From an uncultured Clostridiaceae bacterium (GTDB lineage Bacteria > Bacillota > Clostridia > TANB77 > CAG-465): a stretch of DNA of 64,000 nucleotides. Under the pieces are notes generated by a model. That model had not been told where the DNA came from. It searched no databases and saw only the letters and a program-made list of their open reading frames with translations. The stretch's first letter is position 1, and each line of letters opens with the position of its first letter. The stretch is taken from positions 1 through 64,000 of the forward strand of contig CAMVON010000005.1 in NCBI GenBank assembly GCA_947169155.1, in the 5' to 3' direction. Shown here one piece after another: positions 23,463 through 31,058 of this stretch. The translations under genes were made by a program, and so were the position numbers.

Positions 23463-23537
23463 TGGGCCATCGCCAAGCGGTAAGGCATCAGACTCTGAAT
23501 CTGACATTCGTAGGTTCGAATCCTACTGGCCCAGCCA
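23463..23537 (+). tRNA. tRNA-Gln (anticodon CUG)
   Basis: The acceptor begins TGGGCCA and ends TGGCCCA. The anticodon stem is TCAGA/TCTGA with loop CTCTGAA (anticodon CTG). The T arm is GTAGG-TTCGAAT-CCTAC, and discriminator G plus CCA are encoded. Its sequence is close to the tRNA-Gln(UUG) at 15458-15532. Confidence 0.97.
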
Positions 23538-23565
23538 TTGATATTTTATAAAATTAATAGAACAG

Positions 23566-23597
23566 AAAAAAATCATTCAGTAATGAATGATTTTTTT
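23566..23597. terminator. Bidirectional terminator between tRNA-Gln and the GT39-like gene
   Basis: Fourteen-bp stem A7-TCATTCA/TGAATGA-T7 with loop GTAA. Confidence 0.9.
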
Positions 23598-23627
23598 ATA
23601 TTTTTTTTTTAAGAGTAGTAGCTAGTT

Positions 23628-24848
23628 TTACAATGAAGTATAAAAATTATAATACAAATAAAGATATGTAATAAAACTTAGTATAGAAAGAATTTGAAAG
23701 ATTACCTTTAATTTTGTTGATTTATTTTTTAATAGGTATTCCCAACCATATCCAATTAAAATTGTAAATGGTAACCAAACTAAACATGATCTTAAACTAT
23801 GAGGCATTCCATCGTTTGTAAGTGAAACGCTAAAAAATGTAAATAATATTGTAAAAATCATATAGTAAGATATGTTTTCAATTTTTGTAAATAATACTTT
23901 AATTAATGGTATAATAGTTAAAAATCCTAACATTCCCCAAGAATGTACTGCATGCCTATAGTTATTATCTCCAGCAATAAATAAAAATTTAAAACTAAGT
24001 AATTTAAAAAAGTTTCTTATTAGATAATATATACTTTTCAAAATGTTTGTTTTATCATTAAATATTAATAATTTACTAGCCCTTTGATTGAATTCAGAAT
24101 TGAATAATATATTTATTGCTAAAGGTAATGATAAAATACTTGAAGCAATAACTACCATAGCAAACTGAGTAATAGTAATTTTTCTTTTGTAAAATAAGAA
24201 TACAATCAAAAAAATCCACATAGCTACTGCAGGAATCCTACAAGGAGGATAAACAACAGCTAAAAGTACTAAAAAACTAAATGATATTATTAAAAACGTA
24301 CTATTTATTATTGAGCTAATTTTTTTATTAAATAATGTATAATTTCTTTTGTTGTAAAATAGAGTAAAAAAATAAAAATGCAGTGAAAAGTATAATGGAA
24401 CTAATGCGGGATCCCATATTCGATTTGCTTGAACAAATCCCCATGGTAATGATAGTCCTGTAAATAAAATAATTCTAAATAGTTCAGAATTATTAGTGAG
24501 TCTTTTTATCCCTTTTGCTATTAAATAACAAGATAAAATAGTTAATATTTGTTGTATAATTCTTATATTTGTTGGTGTAATAGCATTGCAAAATTTTGAT
24601 AATATAATCATTGGATAAATATATGTATATGTTGATAAGCCTTCTCCTACAGTCATAAATAGAGGTAGTTTATTACCCTCTGTATCAACTCCACTGGAAC
24701 TAATACTATTCATATGATTTAATATATCTTCTTCATCACAAAAAACATCTGGAACATATTTAATTGATAAAAATCTAACAGCTATTATTGATAGAATTAT
24801 TATAATAAAAATTATTGTTTTATACTCAAATTTTAATATTTTTTGCAT
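23628..24848 (-). CDS. GT39-like (PMT/ArnT superfamily) membrane glycosyltransferase
   Basis: A 406-residue protein with about nine to ten membrane helices. The first helix is followed by an extracytoplasmic loop with VFCDEEDILNHM; the acidic pair there is placed like the catalytic acidic residue of lipid-linked sugar transferases of the GT39/PMT_2 family. GEGLSTYTYIYPMIIL and GFVQANRIWDPALVPLYF also resemble this family. It would transfer a sugar from a polyprenyl-phosphate donor to an acceptor outside the membrane; donor and acceptor are unknown. AGGAGC precedes the ATG on the minus strand. It is a single-gene unit. Confidence 0.65.
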   Translation of the reverse strand: MQKILKFEYKTIIFIIIILSIIAVRFLSIKYVPDVFCDEEDILNHMNSISSSGVDTEGNKLPLFMTVGEGLSTYTYIYPMIILSKFCNAITPTNIRIIQQILTILSCYLIAKGIKRLTNNSELFRIILFTGLSLPWGFVQANRIWDPALVPLYFSLHFYFFTLFYNKRNYTLFNKKISSIINSTFLIISFSFLVLLAVVYPPCRIPAVAMWIFLIVFLFYKRKITITQFAMVVIASSILSLPLAINILFNSEFNQRASKLLIFNDKTNILKSIYYLIRNFFKLLSFKFLFIAGDNNYRHAVHSWGMLGFLTIIPLIKVLFTKIENISYYMIFTILFTFFSVSLTNDGMPHSLRSCLVWLPFTILIGYGWEYLLKNKSTKLKVIFQILSILSFITYLYLYYNFYTSL

Positions 24849-25183
24849 TATTATCAGCTCCTAACAGTTTATTAATATTTAAAAAGTATTTTGTTTTCTA
24901 CATTTGTAATTAGTATATAATATAAGTTTAGAAAATACAAGAAACAATTTATTAAGTTAGAATAATGGATAATCACTTAGAAAACTAAATATAATATATG
25001 TTTTGCTTAAAAAGTATTTAAAATAGTCATAGATAGTATATTAATAGAGTACTAAAAATTTGAATTTAATCCTTGAGGTTTATTTTTTTGTAGTTTTTCT
25101 TTTGACTGCTAACAATATTGTTGTGTTATGTTTTAAAACTATTACAGCTATATTATATTAATAATTATATATATTTAAGTTTA
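24849..25183. other. AT-rich intergenic region without a visible gene
   Basis: Between the GT39-like gene and the promoter of the lipid-like operon. It is very AT-rich and both strands are broken by frequent stops. A T-run near 25083-25091 has no convincing stem before it. No riboswitch or repeat was recognised. Confidence 0.5.
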
Positions 25184-25212
25184 TTGTACATTTTATGTAT
25201 ATATAATATAAT
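25184..25212 (+). promoter_or_regulatory. Promoter of the nine-gene lipid-like operon
   Basis: TTGTAC, 17 bases, TATAAT, followed by a 60-base leader before the first start codon. No other good promoter or terminator is seen until 36752. Confidence 0.65.
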
Positions 25213-25272
25213 TTTATCAAGGAATGTAACTTGTACGGAGTAGACTAAAGATAAATGTGAGAGGTAAAAAAT

Positions 25273-26391
25273 ATGGAAGAACAAGAAAATGGATTAGTAA
25301 AAAGTGAAGTAGAAGACTTTGCAGATTTTAGCATAATTAGATATGCTCAAGTATGGGAGGATGCAGATATACTTCTTGAAGCATTAGATATTCATGAAGA
25401 TGATGTTTGTGTGTCTATTGCATCTGCTGGTGAAAATGCTTTTGCACTACTTACAAAAAATCCAAAGAAAGTATATGCTCTAGATTTAAACTTTACTCAA
25501 ATTGCGTGTTGTGAGTTAAAGAAAATGGCATATAAATATCTAGATTATGATGAATGTATGGAGTTAATAGGGGTTAAAGATTGTAAGAATAGATTAGATT
25601 TATATTTTAAAATTAAAGATAAGTTATCTCCTAAGGTTCAAGAATACTTTGTAGAAAATAGTGGAGCAGTAATTAAAGGAATAATTCATTCTGGAAAGTT
25701 TGAAAACTATTTCCATATTTTTGGAGAAAAGGTTTTACCTTTAATTCATTCTAAAAAAACAAGACAAAAATTACTTGAGAAAAAGACTCGAGAAGAAAGA
25801 ATTGCTTTTTATGACAAAACTTGGAATAATCTTCGTTGGAAAATGATATTTAAGATATTCTTCTCACGTGCAGTAATGGGAAAACTTGGCAGAGACAAGG
25901 CATTTTTTAGATATGTTAATGTAAATGTTCCAGAACATATTTTAGAGCACACTAAGTATGCAATAACAGAGCTTGATACTTCAGAAAACTCATATTTACA
26001 CTATATAATAAATGGAAAATATGATGATGTTTTACCTGTTGCATATAGAAAAGAAAATTTTGAAATAATAAAGAAGAATATAGATAGACTAGAACTACTT
26101 TCAGAGTCTGTTGAAACTTTTGTTACTCGTGATGAAGTAGAATATGTTAGTAAATATAATTTAAGTGATATTTTTGAATATATGGATGATTCACAAATGC
26201 AAATGATTGTATCTCAAATGCTTACAAAAACAAGAAAGGGTGGGCGTATAGCATATTGGAATATGCTTGCAGACAAACGTGCTTCAAAGTATTTTGATAG
26301 CTTAGAGTATAAAGAAGAACTATCTAATGCATTACTTAAAAAAGATAAAGCCTTTTTCTATAGTAAGTTTATTGTAGAGGAGGTAAAGTAG
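25273..26391 (+). CDS. BtaA-like S-adenosylmethionine 3-amino-3-carboxypropyltransferase (DUF3419)
   Basis: A 372-residue cytoplasmic protein. The N-terminal part has IRYAQVWEDADILLEAL, then the SAM-binding region VCVSIASAGENAFALL and VYALDLNFTQIACCELK, which are characteristic of BtaA/DUF3419. BtaA transfers the 3-amino-3-carboxypropyl group of SAM to diacylglycerol, giving a homoserine-ether lipid. The C-terminal part (TKTRKGGRIAYWNMLADKR) also fits the family. The methylating partner BtaB is not in the cluster, so the product need not be a betaine lipid. It is the first gene of the operon and stops one base before the next gene. The lipid acceptor is unknown here. Confidence 0.8.
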   Translation: MEEQENGLVKSEVEDFADFSIIRYAQVWEDADILLEALDIHEDDVCVSIASAGENAFALLTKNPKKVYALDLNFTQIACCELKKMAYKYLDYDECMELIGVKDCKNRLDLYFKIKDKLSPKVQEYFVENSGAVIKGIIHSGKFENYFHIFGEKVLPLIHSKKTRQKLLEKKTREERIAFYDKTWNNLRWKMIFKIFFSRAVMGKLGRDKAFFRYVNVNVPEHILEHTKYAITELDTSENSYLHYIINGKYDDVLPVAYRKENFEIIKKNIDRLELLSESVETFVTRDEVEYVSKYNLSDIFEYMDDSQMQMIVSQMLTKTRKGGRIAYWNMLADKRASKYFDSLEYKEELSNALLKKDKAFFYSKFIVEEVK

Positions 26392-26392
26392 T

Positions 26393-27745
26393 ATGGTGAT
26401 AGAGTGGAAAAGTATGCTTTTTGTTCTAGTTGTTTTAGGAGTTATGGTTGGTGTAGTTAAACTACTAGAAAAGAAATTTAATTTAAAAGCAGAAACAAAA
26501 AGAAAATTAATTCATATGAGTATGGGATTTACAATGCTAACATTTCCATATATATTTACAAATACTTGGTCTGTTGGAATTTTAGGAGCAATTGCACTTG
26601 TTGCTATGTACTTACTTAAAAATACTGGACTAAAAAAGACGCTTGGAACTGTTCTTTTTGATGTAGAAAGAAAATCTCTTGGAGAAGTATTTTTTATACT
26701 TTCAGTTTTCTTCATATTTTATCTTTCACAAGGAGATCCGGTAACTTACAGCATACCAATTTTAATTTTAACTTTAGCAGATAGTACTGCAGCTCTTGTT
26801 GGTAAGTCTTATGGTAAAAACAAATTAAATTCAAATAATGAAGATGCAAAAAGTTTTGAAGGTAGCTTTATGTTTTTTATGGTTGCATTTATGTGCACAC
26901 TTGTACCATTACTTTTATTTACTCAAGTTGGAAGAGAAGAAACATTAGTGATATCTACAATAATAGGGCTAAATGTTGCTATAATTGAGATGATATCTCA
27001 TACAGGTAATGATAATTTACTTATACCTTTAACATCTTATGCGTTTTTAGCAACTCATTTAACACTTAATACTCATGATTTGCGTCGTAACTTAATTGTA
27101 CTTGTAGCAATGTATGTAATTATTATGATAGTAAATAGAATTAAGGTATTTAGTAAGCTTGCAACAGTAGAAGTACTTGTTGTTGGATATTTAACTATTA
27201 TTCTTTATGGATTATATGCTGTAATACCACCAGCATTATTATTCTTAACTGCTTTAACTTTACCTCGTATGAATGCAAAAGAAAAAGAAAATGTATACGA
27301 TTCAAGAATAATTGAAACAAATATATTAATTGGTATAGCAATTTGTGGAATAGTTGCAATAACTGGTTGGAAAAAGGAATTCTTTATGACTTATGCAACT
27401 TGTTATTCTATGCATTTAATAATGAATACATATATACGTCTAAGATATTATTTTAATCTTTCAGATTTTAAGAGTGTTGCACTTGCAGTTATTAAAGGCA
27501 TAGTATGTATATTCTTGCCAAGTATGCTAATACAAAAACTTGTATTTGGTGAAGTAATGGATTATGTTTTACTATTTATGATTGTTATGCAAATTGCATG
27601 TGGAATAGCTGCATATGTATCTCGTGCAAATGTTAAAGAGGAAGAATTTAGTGTAAATAATGGATATTATAATACAAGAATAATTTTAGCATTAACAATT
27701 ATAACTGGTACAGTTGTATATATAACAAATATGTTAGGAGCATAG
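26393..27745 (+). CDS. SEC59/VTE5-like dolichol/phytol kinase or CDP-lipid synthase-type membrane protein
   Basis: A 450-residue protein with about twelve membrane helices. The N-terminal module has AETKRKLIHMSMGFTML, FDVERKSLGEVFF and LADSTAALVGKSYGKNK. These motifs are shared by dolichol kinase, phytol kinase and the CTP-using cytidylyltransferase family. SFEGSFMFFMVAF follows, as in those enzymes. It therefore should use CTP to phosphorylate (or cytidylylate) a lipid alcohol in the membrane. The last 200 residues form extra membrane helices not needed for the known kinases. AGAGGAGG precedes the ATG. It lies one base after the BtaA-like gene and one base before the GNAT-like gene. Confidence 0.78.
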   Translation: MVIEWKSMLFVLVVLGVMVGVVKLLEKKFNLKAETKRKLIHMSMGFTMLTFPYIFTNTWSVGILGAIALVAMYLLKNTGLKKTLGTVLFDVERKSLGEVFFILSVFFIFYLSQGDPVTYSIPILILTLADSTAALVGKSYGKNKLNSNNEDAKSFEGSFMFFMVAFMCTLVPLLLFTQVGREETLVISTIIGLNVAIIEMISHTGNDNLLIPLTSYAFLATHLTLNTHDLRRNLIVLVAMYVIIMIVNRIKVFSKLATVEVLVVGYLTIILYGLYAVIPPALLFLTALTLPRMNAKEKENVYDSRIIETNILIGIAICGIVAITGWKKEFFMTYATCYSMHLIMNTYIRLRYYFNLSDFKSVALAVIKGIVCIFLPSMLIQKLVFGEVMDYVLLFMIVMQIACGIAAYVSRANVKEEEFSVNNGYYNTRIILALTIITGTVVYITNMLGA

Positions 27746-27746
27746 T

Positions 27747-28655
27747 ATGGATATAAAAATTACAAAAGATGGAAAAAATGTAAATTTAGAATGTGGCGAC
27801 TCTAAAGCTACTTGTTTTATGGAAAATACTCCAAAAGATAAAAATGGAATACTTGTTGGATGTATTGGAAATGTAGATTTTAAGAATAAAGAAGAAGGAC
27901 TAGCTATACTTTCAAAATGTGAAGAATTATTTAAAGAGGCAGGATTTAAAAAAATAGTAGGACCTATGAATGGAAATACATGGAAAAAATACAGAGTATT
28001 AAAACATAGCGAAGATGTTCCTACGTTTGCTCTAGAAAATGTAAATCCAAATTCGGATAATGAAGTTTTTCTTTCTGCAGGATTTGTTGAAGAGTATGAA
28101 TATACATCTACACTTGGTAAAGTTAAAGACGCATATGATTCAGAAGTATTAGATATGATAGAAGAACAAATAGCAGAAGAAGGAATTGTAATTCGTAATT
28201 TTTCTAAAGTAAAAGCAATGGAAGAATTAGAAAAAATATATAATGTATCGCGTGAAAGCTTCTCTAGAAATCCATATTATACAGATATAGATAAAGATAG
28301 CTTTATTGCTCAATATACACCATACATAGATATGGTAGATGAATCATTTATTATGATTGCAGAAAAAAATTCAAAAGAGATAGCATTTGTTTTTTGTATT
28401 CCAAATCTAGTTGAGCTTCAAAGAGGAGAACTACTTCATACTTTAATACTTAAGACTATAGCAGTATTACCAGAATATGAAGATTTAGGAATTGGAAATG
28501 TAATGCTTAGAAAAATAGCAACAGCCGCAAAAGAAAAAGGTTTAGAAGACTGGATTTTTGCTTTTATGTTTAAAGAAAATACATCACAAAAGATGGCAGC
28601 AAGGAATAATTCTCATACAATTAGAGAATACGTGTTATATTGCAAAGAAATATAG
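27747..28655 (+). CDS. GNAT-fold acyltransferase-like protein
   Basis: A 302-residue soluble protein with two related halves. The C-terminal half is a recognisable GNAT domain: KTIAVLPEYEDLGIGNVMLRK carries the acyl-CoA/ACP-binding loop, and NTSQKMAARNNSHTIREYV is the usual end. The N-terminal half (IVGPMNGNTWKKYRVLK near residues 71-87) looks like a degenerate GNAT copy. Some two-domain GNAT proteins transfer long acyl chains from an acyl carrier protein to an amine. The operon has an acyl-AMP ligase with an ACP domain, so such a role is plausible here but unproven. Confidence 0.7.
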   Translation: MDIKITKDGKNVNLECGDSKATCFMENTPKDKNGILVGCIGNVDFKNKEEGLAILSKCEELFKEAGFKKIVGPMNGNTWKKYRVLKHSEDVPTFALENVNPNSDNEVFLSAGFVEEYEYTSTLGKVKDAYDSEVLDMIEEQIAEEGIVIRNFSKVKAMEELEKIYNVSRESFSRNPYYTDIDKDSFIAQYTPYIDMVDESFIMIAEKNSKEIAFVFCIPNLVELQRGELLHTLILKTIAVLPEYEDLGIGNVMLRKIATAAKEKGLEDWIFAFMFKENTSQKMAARNNSHTIREYVLYCKEI

Positions 28656-28674
28656 TAAAAATGAGGGATGATAT

Positions 28675-30171
28675 ATGAATTTAGCGTTAAAACTTGCAAA
28701 AAATTATATGGAAAAAGAAAATGATATTTGTCTAGTACAAGGAAAAAGTCATGTAACAAATAAAGAGTTATATGAAAAGGTTGCAAGATTTGCAAATTAT
28801 TTAAAGGATAAGGGTGTACAAAGAGGAGATAAAATTTTAGTTCTTGTGCCAATGTCAGTAGAGTTATATGTGACTCTTGTTGCATCATGGTCAATTGGAG
28901 CAATTCCAGTATTTATGGATGCGGGATTTATTCGTTCACATGTTAAAAACAACGATTTTGAAGATATAAAATGTGTTGTAGGAATAACAAAGTATATCTT
29001 GTATTCAAATATAAACAAAAACTTAAAGAAACTTAAAAATAAGGTAAATGTTAATGTAATAGACAAGCTTGAAGGAGATTATGGTGTAGAAATACCAGAT
29101 TTAGATGATGATTATCCTGCAATTATAACTTATACAAGTGGCTCTACTGGAAGACCAAAAATAGCATCAAGATCTCACGAGTTTTTAAATTGTCAAGGAG
29201 AAATTTTAGAAAAATGTTTAAATTATGAACAAACAGATATTGAACTTTCATCTGTTCCAATCTTTACATTATCTAATTTAAGTGTTGGGATAACAACAGT
29301 CATTTCAAATGGAAATTATGAAAATCTTGGAAATTCTAATGCAAACAAACTAATTGAGCAAATAAAACAAGAAAAGGTTAATAGACTTATGGCATCTCCT
29401 GGACTATTAAATGTAGTAACTAAATATTGTTTGAGTAAAAAAATAGTTCTTGAAGGTGTTAGGAAAGTATTTACTGGTGGTGGAGCAGTATTTTTAGACT
29501 TTGTGGATGAGCTAAGAAAAGTCTTTCCAAAAGCTAAAATAGTGACATTATATGGTTCAACAGAGGCAGAACCAATTGCTGAACTTAATGTTTTAGAAAT
29601 GAGCCCTGAAGAAATTGAGAGAACCAAAAATGGATATGGAATTCTTGCTGGAAAAATAGTTGGCGTTAAAGAATGTAAAATAATTAAAACTGGACAAGAA
29701 GCAATAGGAAACATATTTGAATCTCAATTTAAAAAACTTGAAACAGAATCTGTTGGTGAAATAGTAGTAGCTGGAGATAATGTTTTAGGAGGCTATGTGG
29801 GAGGCTATGGTGACAAAGAGAATAAATTCTCAGTAGATGGAGTAAAATACCACAGAACAGGAGATTTAGGCTTTATAGATGGTAGCGGAAAGCTATGGCT
29901 AAGAGGAAGAGAGAAGACACCATATTTTAATATTGAAGCATCCCTACATGCAAACTTTAAAGGAATTGGTAAAACAGCAGTACTAAATGACGTAGAAAGA
30001 ATTATTTTAGTATTAGAAAAAGGATGTAGAATACCACAAAAAGAAATAATAGATAGTATAACTTTTGAAAATATAAGTGAAATTAGGTATGTAAATAAAA
30101 TACCTGTAGATAAACGTCATAGTACAAAGGTAGATTATAAAACTCTGAAGAAAATGCTTAAAATAAAATAA
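28675..30171 (+). CDS. AMP-dependent acyl synthetase/ligase
   Basis: A 498-residue ANL-superfamily enzyme. It has the P-loop-like A3 motif TYTSGSTGRPKIA, the A5 motif LYGSTEAEPIAEL and the A7 motif HRTGDLGFIDGSGKLW. The C-terminal lid ends with a lysine-rich segment (HSTKVDYKTLKK) that could hold the catalytic lysine. It activates a carboxylic acid as acyl-AMP. The TEAEPIAEL stretch resembles OleC-type and long-chain fatty-acyl ligases, but the substrate is not certain. It is the fourth gene of the operon, 19 bases after the GNAT-like gene, with AGGGATG upstream. Confidence 0.85.
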   Translation: MNLALKLAKNYMEKENDICLVQGKSHVTNKELYEKVARFANYLKDKGVQRGDKILVLVPMSVELYVTLVASWSIGAIPVFMDAGFIRSHVKNNDFEDIKCVVGITKYILYSNINKNLKKLKNKVNVNVIDKLEGDYGVEIPDLDDDYPAIITYTSGSTGRPKIASRSHEFLNCQGEILEKCLNYEQTDIELSSVPIFTLSNLSVGITTVISNGNYENLGNSNANKLIEQIKQEKVNRLMASPGLLNVVTKYCLSKKIVLEGVRKVFTGGGAVFLDFVDELRKVFPKAKIVTLYGSTEAEPIAELNVLEMSPEEIERTKNGYGILAGKIVGVKECKIIKTGQEAIGNIFESQFKKLETESVGEIVVAGDNVLGGYVGGYGDKENKFSVDGVKYHRTGDLGFIDGSGKLWLRGREKTPYFNIEASLHANFKGIGKTAVLNDVERIILVLEKGCRIPQKEIIDSITFENISEIRYVNKIPVDKRHSTKVDYKTLKKMLKIK

Positions 30172-30193
30172 GAAAAAGAAAAGGAGAGAGTAT

Positions 30194-31048
30194 ATGAGTT
30201 TCTTTAGAAAATGGTATACGTATCAAAAAGAAAGATTTCCACTTACAACATATGGACTATATATTTTTTCAATAGTATTTGGAACATTTTGTTTTGCAAC
30301 TGAATCTAAAAATTGGATAATGCTTATTCCAATGTTTATAGTTGCATTATTACAATTTTTAATGGTAAGAATTGTAGATGAGTTTAGAGATTTTGAAGAA
30401 GATTCTAAATATAGACCATATAGACCAGTTCCACGTGGGCTTGTAACTTTAAAAGAACTAGGAATTCTTGGTGGAATATGTGCGGTAATACAAATTGGAC
30501 TTACAGCAATTTTAAATCCAAAGGGATTATTATATCTTGCTTGTGTTTGGATATTTTTTGTAATAATGTCTAAATCTTTCTTTATTAAAAAAATAGTAGA
30601 TAAGCATATATTACTTGAAGTGGCATTAGATGAATTGTTAATGCCGGTCCTAGTATTATACTTATCCACATTTGTAACAACGATAAGCTTGAAACTTATA
30701 CCATTTTTGATTCTTTCATATCTAGGTTCTTGGATAGTGGAAATTGCAAGAAAAATTAGATGTAAAGAAGATGAAGAAACTGGTGTTAAAACATATACTG
30801 CAGTATTTGGAATACCTAAGGCAACTACAATTGTTGTAGTACTTGAAGCTTTAATAATGCTAATGCAATATTATATTTTAGGTGCAAAATACTTAGTTCC
30901 AATTTTAGCTTTGTATGTTTTAATAAATATACCAAATTTGCTTTTTATTATTAAAGAAAACAAGAAACTTGCAAAAATAGTAGGGCTTCTTGCAAATATA
31001 TATTTAATATTAGTATACATTAGTATGTTAGTTAAGGTAATTGGATAG
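30194..31048 (+). CDS. UbiA-family prenyltransferase
   Basis: A 284-residue protein with eight to nine membrane helices. The first aspartate-rich motif is RIVDEFRDFEEDSKYRPYRP, followed by VPRGLVT, typical of UbiA enzymes that bind a prenyl diphosphate through magnesium. A second acidic region, IARKIRCKEDEETGVKTY, matches the second motif of the digeranylgeranylglyceryl phosphate synthase-type branch. It would transfer a prenyl chain onto an acceptor in the membrane. AAAGGAGAG precedes the ATG. The prenyl donor and acceptor are unknown. Confidence 0.82.
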   Translation: MSFFRKWYTYQKERFPLTTYGLYIFSIVFGTFCFATESKNWIMLIPMFIVALLQFLMVRIVDEFRDFEEDSKYRPYRPVPRGLVTLKELGILGGICAVIQIGLTAILNPKGLLYLACVWIFFVIMSKSFFIKKIVDKHILLEVALDELLMPVLVLYLSTFVTTISLKLIPFLILSYLGSWIVEIARKIRCKEDEETGVKTYTAVFGIPKATTIVVVLEALIMLMQYYILGAKYLVPILALYVLINIPNLLFIIKENKKLAKIVGLLANIYLILVYISMLVKVIG

Positions 31049-31058
31049 GAGGTAGAAT

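Noticed and set aside
15458..23537. A complete integrated element between the two tRNA-Gln genes
   Set aside because: The tRNAs are similar because both are tRNA-Gln; no integrase, direct att repeat or phage gene was found between them.
25000..25260. SAM riboswitch or T-box before the BtaA-like gene
   Set aside because: The region is too AT-rich and shows none of the conserved core bases of SAM riboswitches or T-boxes.
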